A stretch of 64,000 bases of DNA from Mesodorylaimus sp. YZB2_4 (GCA_030248295.1 JASANH010000523.1:620001-684000), one strand, 5' to 3'; numbered from the stretch's first letter, positions 22,801 to 35,007 are shown. Numbers and translations: made by a program. Notes: a model not told the origin generated them from the sequence alone.

Positions 22801-25196
22801 CTCAAAAAGCAGCTCGACAAGGTGCGTGAGTCATCCAACCCACTGCGCTCAGCTACCATGAATTCCCATCTATGATCTCGACTCGAACCTCCAAAAAAAT
22901 CCTCGAGAAATACCCTACAGTGTCAATGGTGTTGGTAAGTTTCACGTGGAACCAACGTTATGACGACGGGCAGCAGCCTGCCAATATCACTTCAATCGCC
23001 AGCGGACCTCAATAGACTTATCCAGTGTCAGCAGCACTCATACTCGCGGCACGATGTCCCTCGGGGATTTGAGGCGAACAGAATTTACAGAATTGATAAA
23101 CAAGCGAAGCATCTACGCTTACCTCCTTGATATCCCGTTGCTCCTTTTGATATGTATGAAGAATTTCCAAAAACTGTTTGTAAACCTCTGGCTGATTTTG
23201 AAACCGAGTCTAAAACAGTGAAGCAATTAACTAATTGTAAGACGGTATTTCATCATTAAAACTTTTTAAAAACCCCCCAATCTGACCAGGATGTGGGGAA
23301 AATTCACGAATAGCTTTTTTAAAATTGATCAAGCCATAGCTCTTGTAAATTTGTAAGCCCCACGCTATCTTCGAAACGCATCTCGACAACAAGGATTACG
23401 ACGACGAGAAGTAAAGCAAAAAAAGCAGAAGTTTTCGATACACGCGTTCCACCCAAGCTCGATTCCCAGTGGGTAGTCATGTGACCAGTGCAAAACATGG
23501 CCAACTATTGCATTAAACATGACCCCACTCCAAAGAAGGGAGATTTTCTGAAACAGCTTGTTTTTTGAACTCCCCTCAAACGAATGCTCACACGAGCCGC
23601 CTACCTTGATCTTATTAACATAATTAATAGCGTGATTGAACTCCAAGGGTTGTACACCAGCAGGCTTGTTTGCAGCCGGACCATTCAGTAAATGAGCTCC
23701 TCCGCTCCGAGTGTCGGCGGCAGCGCTAGCAGATCCTTGATTCGTTGCTACCCGAGTATTCGCCGATGAAGTGACTTCAGCCTAGAATTGAGACCAGCGC
23801 GATGTTTATGCACAATGGACACGTTACAATAGTTTTCATACTTCTCCCGCAATGACGTGCGACTGGCCACTGGGTGTGCAGATTGAAACACGTTCGCCAC
23901 ACTCTCCATGCACTTCGATCTTGTAACCAGGCGGCAAGAACGTGTTGAAACCGACAATCAAATTAGGATGACCACGAAATAATTGGCTCACGCGCTGAAT
24001 GACCCCGGGTGTATCGATTCTTAAATAAAGACTGGAGCATAGTATCTAACCATTTGCGACAAAAGCATTTCTAAATATACTCACGCTTGGGACTTGAAAT
24101 CTTTCATAATATCTAAGAAATCATTATAAATATGCTGCCTGTTCCCGAATTGCATTTTCACTTGATCCAAATAACTTAACGCATCTTCCACTTTTAATCG
24201 ATGATAAGGCGTATAAGAAGCCGCGTTAGCGTTTTGTTGATTTGGCGTTGCAGCCCCGACACCGGTTTGCTGATGCGCCGTGGGCGGAACGATCAACAGC
24301 GGCGATGACGGTGTCGATTGCTGTTGAGACCCACTGGCATTGCCACCCAAATAAGCTGCTGCAACGGCCGCTGCTGCGGCCGCCGGCGAAGATAAATGAT
24401 TTCCAGAAATACCAACATTTGTTCCGCCAAACCTGAAGGATAAAGTTAGCATGCACTTTTGTCCCTACTCCCAAGTGTCTTCAGCATCTTTCTATAAAAC
24501 ATTTTTGCGCTAAAGTGAAGTACAACAGGCCGTAAAAGGAATTGCTGTGAATTACAGCCACAGGTAAAAACAAACGATTGGATTTCATTCCACGCAAAAC
24601 ACATTTTTAGAGTTTCCTAGCAGATACGGAGACTAAACAGTATTCGGCCGAGACACACACCTGTAAACTCATGTTTTACAGCACAAAGCTACTTACCCAA
24701 CGGCGAGATGATGAGGATAAAAGTCTAGTCGATTGTCACGGCCACTTCCAACACCAACCGAAGAAGAGGCCATTGGCGATTTTATAACTGCTGGGGCGGT
24801 AGCTGGAGCGGAAGAGTTGTCTCTCGTTCCCGAGTTCGACGACTGTGCTGTACCCGGAACCGTGTTGGTCGTGCCTCCTGCGGGCAAAAGTCCGGTGTGT
24901 CGTTGATGTAATTGAGGATGAGTGGACGGTGGACGAAGAAACGAAAGGGCCGCAGCCGTTAATGACGGATTAACTAACGACGACGCTGCACCTGCACTCG
25001 GATGATGAGCTCCGGGGCCGGAACTTGAAAAATCAGTCAGAAGTCTCAAATGGGGCTGAAACACAGCAGCCGCTGTTGCCGCCGATTGGGATGCCGAAAC
25101 GTTATGATGAGAAGATTGAGAACTCGCAGATCTGGAACTCGTACCACCGCCGCCAGTAATAGTAGATAGGTTCCTCTCAGCAGACGAAGCGCTCAT
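16835..25196 (-). CDS. SIN3A: SIN3 transcriptional corepressor (Sin3-HDAC scaffold)
   Basis: A gene of some 20 exons over 8.4 kb. I start it at ATG 25196 ([18 protein letters not shown]); exon 1 ends at 24697. A Ser/Ala/Gly-rich N-terminus precedes three paired amphipathic helix domains: PAH1 near 24080-24230 ([18 protein letters not shown]), PAH2 in exons near 23100-23640 ([27 protein letters not shown]), and PAH3 near 21880-22140 ([18 protein letters not shown]). Next comes the HDAC-interaction region ([53 protein letters not shown]). The C-terminal Sin3a domain follows ([36 protein letters not shown]). PAH domains bind repressors, and the middle domain docks class I histone deacetylases in the nucleus. 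The intron between the PAH3 exon and the next (about 20258-21878) is unusually long and repeat-bearing. Confidence 0.94.
20656..21799. repeat. inverted-repeat unit with four long G-tracts in a SIN3 intron
   Basis: CCAGCATCCGAA at 20656-20667 is matched in inverted orientation by TTCGGATGCTGG at 21788-21799. A CTACGCT/AGCGTAG pair lies further inside. Between them are four runs of 12-16 G (20681-20696, 20721-20736, 21684-21697, 21755-21766), each followed by TC. TTGTCTAG precedes two of the runs. The arrangement suggests a degenerate transposon or fold-back unit with expandable G-tracts; no coding capacity is seen. Confidence 0.45.
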
Positions 25197-25903
25197 TTTC
25201 ACAATACCACAAAAATCACTCCATCACCACGAATGCCTTGATTTCATTCGGCACGTGTATCGAAAGAATTCTAGATGACCCAAATCGAATAACTTCCTAG
25301 TCAAGCAGAAAACCCTTGAAAGTTTTACTGTAGTTCACTTTTTACGTAAAATATAAAGGCGCAGAAGCAAATAAACCAAATCTGCTAAACGATAATGCCA
25401 GGGACAGTCTCGCGCCAAACGTCGCCAGAAACCGCAACAAAGCTAGCTAGGCACGTCCAAGCAATCGTAATCCCAGTTGCTTTGCACATGCGCTGAAGAA
25501 ACGCCCACGCTATTTTTTCGCCGAAAATAAAACCGAATCGAAAGCGCATTCAGCGCACACCTGGCTGCTTTAATTTGTTATAAGTAGTCTATAATGACAG
25601 CGTACCTGAAGATCCGAGAGAACAAAGTCATTCAAAAATTTCCTTTGAAAATTTCGAATTTTTACGAAACAGGCGCTAGGAAATCCAGTTCTCGATGTCT
25701 AAATTTTGAAGTGACAGGATATAAATTGCTAATTCCTTCGTAAATTGGAATCATCCAGGCGTTGTAAGTTTATCCTGTTCCGAAACTCTATTTTACCATT
25801 TCAGACTGGGAGGCTACGATCACCATTGACGTATCAATAGCCTAACTAGATCAATCGATTTTCGTTTGTTTTTTCGATTTAAAAAGACTTAGAAGCTGAT
25901 AAA
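25197..25903. promoter_or_regulatory. divergent promoter region between SIN3 and EIF3E
   Basis: The 700 bp between two start codons on opposite strands must contain both promoters and 5' UTRs. No TATA box, clear initiator or coding exon stands out. A shared bidirectional promoter is possible. Confidence 0.4.
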
Positions 25904-28463
25904 ATGGCGCAGTATGATTTGACATGGAAAATGGGCCAATATTTTGATCCCCATTTGGTCATTCCGTTGTTGGAATTTTTGACTGATCGAAAGGTAACAC
26001 GTTGACAATTTTTGAATGCCTGATCAAGAGTAAATTTTATTCTAGATTTACGATGATCACCATATTCTGGCAGCCAAGTTGGAGTTGCTTCGGAACACGA
26101 ACATGGTGGACTTCATGATTGAAACGCACGAGCAGCTTCACGGATCGGTGACTCCAGGTACGGAAGATCTTGGCTATTTTTCGTGGGTGTGTGGCTATGT
26201 GCTCCGTGGATCAGCTATTGGATCCATCTGTATGCGTGAGAGATGAATTTGAGGAAACTTGGCCGGCGGGCACAAGTCATGATGTTTTCTGTTCCTGCAA
26301 TCGATTTCATGAGCTCATATTTCTCGCAGCGAACAAGCACAGTGAAGTCGCATGCGAAATTGAACCCATTTCTGTGTGTTTTTAACTGATTTCTGAGGTA
26401 CTTTTTCCATATTTCGTTTTTAAGAACTGAAGGACCGACGTACGATCGTCGTTCAGAAACTGAAGTCCATGCAAGAAGAAACCGGCCCGATTGTGACTAT
26501 TTTGGAGAACGAACAAGTCACAGACCTCATCCAAAACACCAGGTATGCGCGTCAGCCTTTGTTCAATGTGTTGCCTGGTTCAACGGATCCGCTATTCACT
26601 TCAGGGAGCGAGACGGTAGGCAATTATTGGACAATTTAGTGAAAGACTTTGGGGTAAGAAGAAATGGTTTTATGTCATTGTCATGTCAAAAGAACGAAGT
26701 TTTTCTTTAGTTTCACGCGGATATGTTGGACACATTATACCGTTACGCCAAATTCCAGTACGAGTGCGGCAATTACACAGCCGCCGCTGAATACTTGTAT
26801 TACTATCGACTAATGGTATGCCCATTTTCGTGGGTCCGTCACTGTTCTTATACCCGATTTTGTGCTTGTACTAGGTTCCTCAAAACCACCAAAACTATTT
26901 AAACGCTTTGTGGGGAAAATTTGCATCGGAAATTTTAGTTCAGAATTGGGAAGTAGCTCGAGACGACTTGAATCGGCTGAAGGCATATTTGGATAATAGT
27001 GTAAGTGACATTTGCCGTGGGCGGTTTGACTCATTTCTTCCCTTCCTTATTCCATTTTCAGCCTTTCGATACGGATTTGGAATTGCTGCAACAGCGTTCG
27101 TGGCTCATCCATTGGAGTCTGTTCGTATTCTTCAACCATCCGAAAGGACGCGATGATCTGATCGAGACATTTTTGAATAGTCCGAAGTGAGCGATGGTGC
27201 ATCTAGCTTTACGCCATCGATATTTGACCGGCTGGTTTTTCAGCTATCTGAGCACGATTCAAATCGTGTGCCCCCATATTTTGCGTTATTTGACGGCAGC
27301 CGTAGTTCTGAATCGAAAGAGGAAACAAAGTTTGAAGGATTTGGTCAAAGTCATTCAGCTGGTGAGTAGGTTGTCCTGCTTCGCCTGCCTTACGTTCATT
27401 AGTCTTCTTTTTCAGGAATCGTACCACTACAAAGATCCCATCACCGAATTCATTGAGTGCTTGTACGTTCATTACGATTTCGACGGAGCTCAGAAAAAGT
27501 TGAGGAAATGCGAGGAAGTAAGTTTAACGCGGGCTGAGCTGACGACAGCACGGGCTTTACAGTAACTGACTGGTCATATTTTTCAGGTTTTGGCCAATGA
27601 TTTCTTCCTCGTCGCTTGCTTGAGCGACTTTATCGAGTCGGCTCGATTGTTGATTTTCGAGATGTATTGTCGAATTCATCAGTGCATCAGCATCAAGTAA
27701 GTTGTGAATGGTCGGAGAGAGATCTCCTGATGCCGGTATTCCAAGGCGGTCGAACAGACGAATCCACTGGGTTCCATTAAGCCTAGAAAATATCTGCTGG
27801 AGTTTGCGATCCTGGAATTTCGGTTTCTGGTGTCTCCGACCGCTTGGATGGGTACATTGTGCTTCAGGTAGTGGGGTGGTACTGTGTAGACCCAAAGGGA
27901 ACGCTTGAAATTTAGTGGATCTTTGTGCATTGGGAATATGGGTATTTTGCATCACGGTAGCTCTGTGGGTATCGGACTGACTGAGTGATAAGCATGAGCC
28001 CACATCTGCGTGCGGTGCCCGCAGTGGAGTGCAGCCTCCGTTTACGAGGATGTGTTGGACGAGCTAGCTGACTAATCAATGTCGTGTTCGTTTACAGGAA
28101 CGTAGCTGAGAAGCTGAACATGCAGCCGGACGACGCTGAACGTTGGATCGTGAACCTGATTAGAAATGCTCGACTGGATGCCAAGATCGACGCTAAGCTG
28201 GTCAGTTTTGCTTGCTGTTTTTGGCTAAAGTAGATACCATATACGATCTCCGCATGTAGGGTCACGTGGTCATGGGAACGAAGGCGGTCAGTGTGTATGA
28301 GCAAGTCATGGAGAACACGAAATTGTTGTCCTTCCGTGCACAGTCCATGGCCTTCCAGCTGGAGAAGCTTCACGGAGAGAAACACGTGAGTGAGTGGTTT
28401 TTTGCCTTTTTCCCACAGTAAACTCTGGTGTTTCAGGGGCCTGCGTGGGGAATCCAATTCTGA
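25904..28463 (+). CDS. EIF3E: eukaryotic translation initiation factor 3 subunit E
   Basis: About ten exons starting at ATG 25904 ([19 protein letters not shown]), ending at TGA 28461-28463. The protein is a PCI-domain subunit of eIF3, which recruits the 40S ribosome to mRNA in the cytoplasm. The N-terminal eIF3e helical domain is clear ([59 protein letters not shown]). The middle reads [20 protein letters not shown] and [20 protein letters not shown]. The PCI winged helix ends the protein ([40 protein letters not shown]). Length (~440 aa) fits the family. The stop is only 77 bp from the stop of the convergent XK-related gene. The AATAAA at 28555-28560 lies inside that neighbour's coding sequence, so the 3' ends probably overlap. 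Confidence 0.97.
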
Positions 28464-28539
28464 ACGTTTATTTGAACTGACATGATAAAGTTGACGCACG
28501 TTAAGGTTCAGAGCATCACTGCTCGGTATGGAATATTTT

Positions 28540-30093
28540 TTAAAAGATCGTTTCAATAAAGGTTGAGCGGGATGCGTCGTGATCTTGAGCTCGTTCGATC
28601 GGCGGAATTTGAGCAGGAGTGTCATTTGGAAGGGACGCCCTCGATTCGAGGTGTCTTTGGTCAGCTTTGCTTCGTCGAGGCAGGGAACGGGATCCTCTGC
28701 CGCTGGTGGCCGCCTCTGTTTGGGTGCACTCCGATGACAATTGATTGGCGAGTACGACCGAAGGCGTTTCGGCTGAGCATCGTCGGCGTTGTTGGCTCGG
28801 CACTGAAAGGCACCGTCGTTGATTGCGGGACCAGTGCACCGATTGCGGCTTGCAGGTGTCTTCGATCTGATAGGCCCTGGCCACAACTCGGGTCTCCCGT
28901 TTGGCCGCGGCTCGGAATGGCAAGGCTGGCAGTTTGCACACGAACGTGCCAGGCTGAGCAGGCGAGGCGGCGTTGCCTTGGGCGGACTGTTTCTCGTCGA
29001 AAGCGGTCTTCAGTTTGGTCACGTGAAGGCACTTGTAGTAAATGGCCAACATGGCCAGCCCGAATGCGAACCCGCCCCAACCCATGCCCAGGACAAACGG
29101 ACGGATCCAGTCCCTGGTCACTTTGGAAAGTAGGATCCAAATGATCAATAAAAGGGAGTTCTCCAACAACATGACGGCATAGAAGGCGGTGCATCTCCAC
29201 TTGACACCCTTCTTGGACGGGTTGTAAAAGCACAGGGTGTAAACCACGGCCAACCAGGCCGACATTCCGATCCACTGGCAGGTGGCCTTGGCAGAATGCC
29301 GTTTGTGACCTGTGAACATAAACAAGGCCATGAACATGAGCAGCCAGTGCAGGCCCAGCACGATGGCCGTCAGGTATTGGAATGCAGCCGCGTGGGCGGC
29401 CAGGACAACACAGCGGGCGCCCACCGTGCCCCACCGCCAGGCCAACTGGCAGAGAATGCTGGGCCAGCTGAGGATGAGCCCGTCGGGACGGGCGCGATCC
29501 GTGTGCCGATTGAACGAGGCTAAACTGAAAGTGAACTCGGTCACAGTCAGCCAACAGGCCGCCAGCAGGGCAGTGTCCATTGCTGACGTGCCCGGGTCCC
29601 CTTGCAACAAAGTGAACAGTAAGAACAGGCAGCTCGGCAACGAGAACAGGCTGCCATGCAATAAACGTAAAATTAATAATTCGCAGAATAAAAATTTAGT
29701 GACATTTTCAGGTAGGCGACGAAAAAATAAGTAATGCCGCCACAGGAGGGTCACTTGCACAACGTGCACTGTGACGTGTAGTCCGAGATCGATGCGCCGA
29801 AATGCTTCATTCTCGTTTCTTAGGTACCAAATAAAAGAAACTATGGAAACTGCCAAACTGGATAATAAGGCTAATGAAACAAGAATATAAAAACTAATCA
29901 AATAATCTAAATTTTTTAAACGATAAGCAGTGTAAAGTACTGAAATGAATGATATTATGTGTAAAGTCAGGGAAAATAAGCAAAATAATAAATCACAAAT
30001 TGGTAATCGAATGTACTTCGATTGGTTCTGACGAAGGATCGATTGTCTTATAAATTCGGGAGGCAGTCGAGCAACTGTTTGTGCTGACTGCAT
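28540..30093 (-). CDS. XK-related (XKR) multispan membrane protein
   Basis: An intronless frame of ~517 codons from ATG 30093 (MQSAQTVARLPPEFIRQSIL). An open extension upstream has no ATG. About eight to ten hydrophobic segments are visible, e.g. FCLFSLTLHIISFISVLYTA, DYLISFYILVSLALLSSLAV and LTAIVLGLHWLLMFMALFMF. The family-like core is QLAWRWGTVGARCVVLAAHA plus CTAFYAVMLLENSLLLIIWI. XKR proteins are plasma-membrane phospholipid scramblases; some (human XKR4/8/9, C. elegans CED-8) are activated by caspase cleavage of the tail. The hydrophilic C-terminal ~150 residues are Ser/Arg-rich and contain LPNDT, a possible caspase-type site, which is inference only. The orthologue within the family is not resolved. 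Confidence 0.8.
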   Translation of the reverse strand: MQSAQTVARLPPEFIRQSILRQNQSKYIRLPICDLLFCLFSLTLHIISFISVLYTAYRLKNLDYLISFYILVSLALLSSLAVSIVSFIWYLRNENEAFRRIDLGLHVTVHVVQVTLLWRHYLFFRRLPENVTKFLFCELLILRLLHGSLFSLPSCLFLLFTLLQGDPGTSAMDTALLAACWLTVTEFTFSLASFNRHTDRARPDGLILSWPSILCQLAWRWGTVGARCVVLAAHAAAFQYLTAIVLGLHWLLMFMALFMFTGHKRHSAKATCQWIGMSAWLAVVYTLCFYNPSKKGVKWRCTAFYAVMLLENSLLLIIWILLSKVTRDWIRPFVLGMGWGGFAFGLAMLAIYYKCLHVTKLKTAFDEKQSAQGNAASPAQPGTFVCKLPALPFRAAAKRETRVVARAYQIEDTCKPQSVHWSRNQRRCLSVPSQQRRRCSAETPSVVLANQLSSECTQTEAATSGRGSRSLPRRSKADQRHLESRASLPNDTPAQIPPIERAQDHDASRSTFIETIF

Positions 30094-30925
30094 TTTTGGG
30101 AATGGACAATGCCAGTCGGGCCAGTCCTTCGTTCGTGGGCGCAGTGGCGACGTCGTTTCTTCGTCAAGGCTCTCCTCGTCCAGACAGTGCGAGTACGTGT
30201 GAAAATAAGGCCACAAAATACGTGCTCATGGAGGCGAGGGGCGGCCGAGGTTTGTTTGCTGCGATGACGAGCAGGGCGGATCGGGATTGCGCAATGGGAA
30301 TAAAGTCTGATCAGGTCTGACTTGGGAATGGTGATCAAGTGACCGATGGCCGTCTCACCAGACTGCTCTTCACATGGTGCTTGCGTCACACTGACACCGC
30401 GATGCCCAAATCGGGTGAGAATACGTCAGCGCGCGTTAGAAAGTGTTTTGTCAACAAGGAAAGGGGCCAAGCAGGACAGATGGTACATTAGTCACCAGTC
30501 ATTCCATCTGGCGGATGAGTCAGAAATACATGCACGATAAAGCGTAAAGCACAGTATGTCAGGGAAATATAGGTAGCACTGTATTAAAAGAATTTGTTTT
30601 TGTTGTCTGAAGAAAGGATTAGAGAGAAAGTACACAAAAACCAACATAACATTAAATTCCTCAAGTTTAATGCGCCAATATGATCTTACGTTAAAAAATG
30701 CTATGAGCAAACTACGATGCACCCGAGTTAGAGCTCCTCCTCCTCTCCCCTTCTGCCATTCAACCGCAACCAGCAAGTGCTAAGTGAGGACATGTTTACA
30801 GAATCCCGCTTTCTGCTATAAGAAAACTAACGGTTGTCTGCTTTTCGCGCCAATTCGGGGAACTGAAGCAAAATCCAGAAGAACAAGAAATTTCGATGTA
30901 GAGGGCAGAAAAGTTTTCAGTCAGA
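30094..30925. promoter_or_regulatory. divergent region between the XKR gene and DDX52
   Basis: About 830 bp between opposite-strand starts. It should hold both promoters. No further coding or RNA feature is recognised. Confidence 0.35.
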
Positions 30926-33900
30926 ATGAACGAACGTGAGATATTTCTCAAACTAGGATTCGGTGCAAAATTCGATTTAAAAAAATTTCGAAACGATGCG
31001 TCAGCGCTCAAGGTAAGATTTGTAAACTGTAAAAGCGTAACTGTTGAGTGTTGAACTAGCTTTCGCAAGGAGCAACTATTAGCGAAAATAAGTTGTAGGC
31101 CCAGACGGGCACTCTTTTACTTTGGTCCCCCAACGCGTGCGCACGCGCACTCGCGCGCAGTTATTCTGTTAGCCGTGACATTAGAAATGAGATTCAGATT
31201 CAGATTCAGACTGGCTTTGGTACCCATCGTGAACATTTGGAAGAATATATTTACGAGTTTATGTGGCGATACCAGTGTAATGGGCGGGATATTTTGTACC
31301 ATTTTTGGCATGCTGTGTCGTTGCGTTATCCTGTTGTGTGAACTTGGTGAAAACTGACGTGAAAATATCTCCTTCCATCATTGAAAACATTGACAAATAA
31401 GGAATACAAGTGGGCTAAGTATTCTGTTTCTTCGGAGGGAGGGCTCAGAGGGAAGGGAGGTTTAGACCACCCCGAGCACGCCCTCCCAATGGCGATGAAT
31501 CCATTTAGGCTCGGGGGGTCTGGGGGGCAGAGCCCACCAGGGCCGAAATGCTGCGGAGAGCGCGGAGCGCTCGACGCAGCAATTGAGGGCCGTGTCATAT
31601 TGGGATTTTGGCTAGCGGTTTTTTGTAGCGCTAGGCCCTGCAAAAATTTTTTCGGTTTTTTGGCGGTCGGTTAGTCGGGAATCTTTCATGTGAAGGCGAT
31701 CGTGTTTGTAATTCATACATAAGTGACTGAAAATCGTCGTTTTGTAAAGGTCCGTTAGCTCAGTCGGTAGAGCGTCGATTCTTGAATCCGGGGGTATTCG
31801 TGCTGTGCGGGTTCGAATCCGAAACATCTCTAATCTCATATCGACCTTTGGAAGAATGTCTGCTACGAGCGCGAATGTGCACGGCTAACAGAAATAGTTG
31901 ACTGGAAGAGTTGGGGGACCAAAGTAAAAGAGGGCCATCGCCAGTTTTGCGAAAATTTTTGTTCCGGATCTGATGAGGAATCCCAAATTAATATCTGCAC
32001 TGCTTGGAAAAGCACAGATTTTTATTATAATATATCACCGCCAAGTTTCAGTCTAACCCCGTTGGTCGTCTGATTATTAGGCGAGAAATTGTTTCAGCTA
32101 TAAGAATGGTTTTTGAACTTTCGTGTTTTCCTACACTTAATTTTTCTAAACTCATTTCAGCTTTTCAATCGCTTGCCATCTGTGGGGGAATCGCACGGGG
32201 AACAGAAGGAATACGTTTGGGTAAATAAAGGAAATGATGCTGAAAACGAAGACGAAATGATGGACGATGGGCAAGAACCAGATCGAGAACCGCAACTCCG
32301 TTTGACCAAGGACATGGTGGCGAAAGTCCACGACGACAACGCGGGTAGTTTGCGGAAACGAAAGAAAAGGAAGAAGAAAGCATTAGCTGCGTTGAGGAAA
32401 CAAAAGAAACAAGAGGAGGTGAGTGATTGCTCGTGCCGTGATGTCGTAACTATCGAAGCGTGATCAAGTTGATCGTGGCATCAAATTGATCCTCTTAGAG
32501 TGGAGCTGTCGATTCCCTAGCGGCCTTTCCTTCACAAGCAGAAAATACTTGACTTTTTCAGATTTCCCGCTTCCGAAAACAAAACAAGATCTACGTTTGG
32601 GGCAGTGACCTTCCTGAGCCTTGCCCTACATTCGACGCCATGATTGAGAAATACAATATCGCTGAGGACCTAGCGGATACGATACGAGAGCGGTTGGCTA
32701 CGTGGAAGCCAACACCGATTCAAATGCAAGCCATACCTCTGTTGTTACAGGTAGGCAACTTTGCACTATGGCTGAGGTCAGTGCAGCAGTTTTCTGTTCA
32801 GGGCAGGGAGACGCTGGCTAGTGCGCCAACGGGTTCCGGGAAGACATTAGCCTTCCTTATTCCTCTCCTGCACTATTTGGAACATCCTCGGCGAGGAGGG
32901 TTTCGGGCTGTCATAGTCGAACCGACAAGGGAGTTGGCGAAACAGGTAAGCATCCGGGGTAACCAGGAACGACCTTGACTAACGACGTGCTCTTCGGGCT
33001 CCCAGGTTTACAGAGAAGCGCAACGACTGAACGAAAAACTCGGACTTCGCGTTCACATGATCACAAATTCGGAAACAGCGCGTGAGAAGTTTGGACCCGA
33101 TTCGAAAAGACGCTTCGGTAAGTCTTGCGTATCGTGTGTGCTGCTCGCAGTGCTAATCGATTGAATTTCAGATATCCTCATCAGCACGCCGAATCGCTTG
33201 GTCCACTTGCTGCAGGAAGATCCTCCATTCTTGGATCTGTCCAAGGTAGAATGGCTGATCGTCGATGAGTCCGATAAGCTTTTTGAGGTCGGACAAAGAG
33301 GATTCAGAGAGCAGGTGAGCGGGGCAGTTGGGCAAGGCGATCGGGCTGAGCATTTGTGGGTACTCGTATAACTTTCTGGACTCATGGGGCTGGGTTAACG
33401 TCAGTTGAAAATGTCAGAAATATTGGGAGGCCTATAGTCCCATCGTACAGTACATCATGGCATCCTAGATTGAGGACATGTCCTAGATGACTGTGCTGAG
33501 TGAAATATTTGTTTTCGTTGACTTACACCGCACTCTTGATATTTTCTTCAGCTAGCCAAAATCTATCGAGCGTGCAGTGGGGCGCAATGCCGACGAGCAT
33601 TCTTCAGTGCCACGTTTTCGTACGATGTGGAGCAGTGGTGCAAGACGTACCTGGACAATGTGGCCATGGTCTCGATTGGAGCGAGGTCAGTTTCTCTTAG
33701 GGACAACACTCGAATGCTAAGAAAAACATTTCCCGCTATTTTTCAATTTAAATTGTTGGGTTTGGTAGTCTTATTTCTCGCTTCATTTAAAATAATCCAT
33801 TTTTCTCTGAATTCATCATCTTAGGCGTGATAGATGCCGAAGGGCAAGATTTTAGCCTACCAAGGGCCCGGGTGGGGGTGGGGGGGGGGACCACCACTCT

Positions 33901-34837
33901 CCTATTGCCGTGTATTTGGTAAACCACTCCACCGTTCTAGGAACGCTGCAGTAGAGACTGTTCGCCAAGAACTGACTTTCGTCGGCAGCGAATACGGGAA
34001 GCTCGTGGCGTTACGGAACCTGCTTCGCGAAGGAGTCATGCCTCCTATTCTCATCTTCGTCCAAACCAAGGAACGGGCTCAACAACTGTTCACAGAGATG
34101 TTGCACGATAAGCACAAAGTGGACGTGATTCATTCTGGCCGTCAGAGAAAAGAAGTAAGGCTCATTCGTGGTTTAAAGATTTCGTCGAAATCAACATCTG
34201 TTTTGATAGAGAGAGAAGGCAGTGAAAAGATTTCGAAAAGGCGATGTTTGGATATTGATTTGCACAGAACTTATGGGTCGTGGTATCGATTTCAAGAACG
34301 TCAATGTCGTTGTCAACTACGACTTCCCGCCTTCAGCCATCAGCTACATTCACCGAATCGGTAAATCAGGTTCTTTTCCTTGTGTCAGTGCTCATTTGCC
34401 TGTTAATTCTAGGCAGAACTGGCCGAGCTGGCAGGACGGGTAGGGCGATCACGTTTTTCACCGAACAGGATCGTCCGTTACTTCGTAGTATCGCGAACGT
34501 TATGCGAGAAGCGGGCTGTCCAACACCCGATTACATGCTGCAGTTGAAGAAGCCATCCAAGTAAGATGCTTGTCATTCTAAGCTTTGGCCTCTCATAATG
34601 CGTTTTTAGACAAGCACAACAAAAGCTAGCACAAAGGTGCGCCCGCAGACCAAACATTACAATCATGCGGCCAGACCATCGAGGAGGACCGAAACGGAAG
34701 TAAGCCCACCATAGTTTTTAGGTCCAGTTGCGTTCCATGCAGCAGTTCTTTTCAGGGCTATCAGATCGAATTCATCCGAAAGGAAGACGAAAAAACGAAA
34801 GCAAGAATCTGCTAGCGCGATTGTTGCGGAAAGTTGA
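30926..34837 (+). CDS. DDX52: DEAD-box RNA helicase DDX52 (yeast Rok1 type)
   Basis: Exon 1 (30926-31012) encodes [17 protein letters not shown], which matches the DDX52 N-terminus and is recognisable despite an 1.1-kb first intron. Exon 2 starts at 32161. A basic/acidic linker precedes the helicase core. Motifs in order: Q motif [22 protein letters not shown]; Ia PTRELAKQ; Ib STPNRL; II DESD (the Rok1/DDX52 variant of DEAD); [33 protein letters not shown]. The basic C-terminus ends [20 protein letters not shown] 34835-34837. The family acts in early 18S rRNA processing in the nucleolus, in ATP-dependent RNA unwinding. An AATAAA at 34855-34860 follows the stop. Intron 1 holds a TIR element, and a later intron (33687-33940) has a G-rich run near 33870-33890. 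Confidence 0.95.
31108..31936. mobile_element. TIR element in DDX52 intron 1
   Basis: A perfect 23-bp inverted repeat lies at 31112-31134 and 31910-31932 (core ACTTTGGTCCCCCAAC at left). Inside it, a second inverted pair sharing CTGTTAGCCGTG is found near 31170 and 31885, so the ends match over roughly 70 bp with gaps. The element is ~0.82 kb and encodes no protein. A CAGATTCAGATTCAGA microsatellite lies near 31194, and a tRNA-like segment lies near the right end. It reads as a non-autonomous DNA transposon. The target duplication is unclear. Confidence 0.7.
31749..31830 (+). pseudogene. degenerate tRNA-like sequence inside the TIR element
   Basis: TAGCTCAGTCGG at 31756-31767 fits the polymerase III A box with an intact D arm (GCTC/GAGC). 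GGTTCGAATCC at 31810-31820 is a perfect B box. The 5' acceptor strand GGTCCGT has no pairing partner downstream, and the anticodon and T stems pair poorly. It is therefore a tRNA relic or tRNA-derived (SINE-type) promoter rather than a functional tRNA. Confidence 0.6.
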
Positions 34838-35007
34838 GTATCTTTTTTGGTAGAAATAAACTATGAATTCTTCAGCCTTTTTCAAACAACCTTATTTAGC
34901 GGGGTTGTGTTAACGAGATGTAAACCTTGAAAACTTTGGAATCAGACTCTGAAAACATGTCATGAAATATCAAATGAGAAGAATATATACTATCTCAATA
35001 ACAGGAA

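Noticed and set aside
28661..29554. 297-codon minus-strand frame within the XKR gene
   Set aside because: It is a shadow of the XKR reading frame, whose membrane helices and family core are clear.
31440..31660. GC-rich block with an open plus-strand frame inside the DDX52 intron element
   Set aside because: It lies within the TIR element, and its frame has no motif and no splice context.
31749..31830. Functional tRNA gene
   Set aside because: The A and B boxes are good, but the acceptor, anticodon and T stems do not pair, so it is called a tRNA relic.
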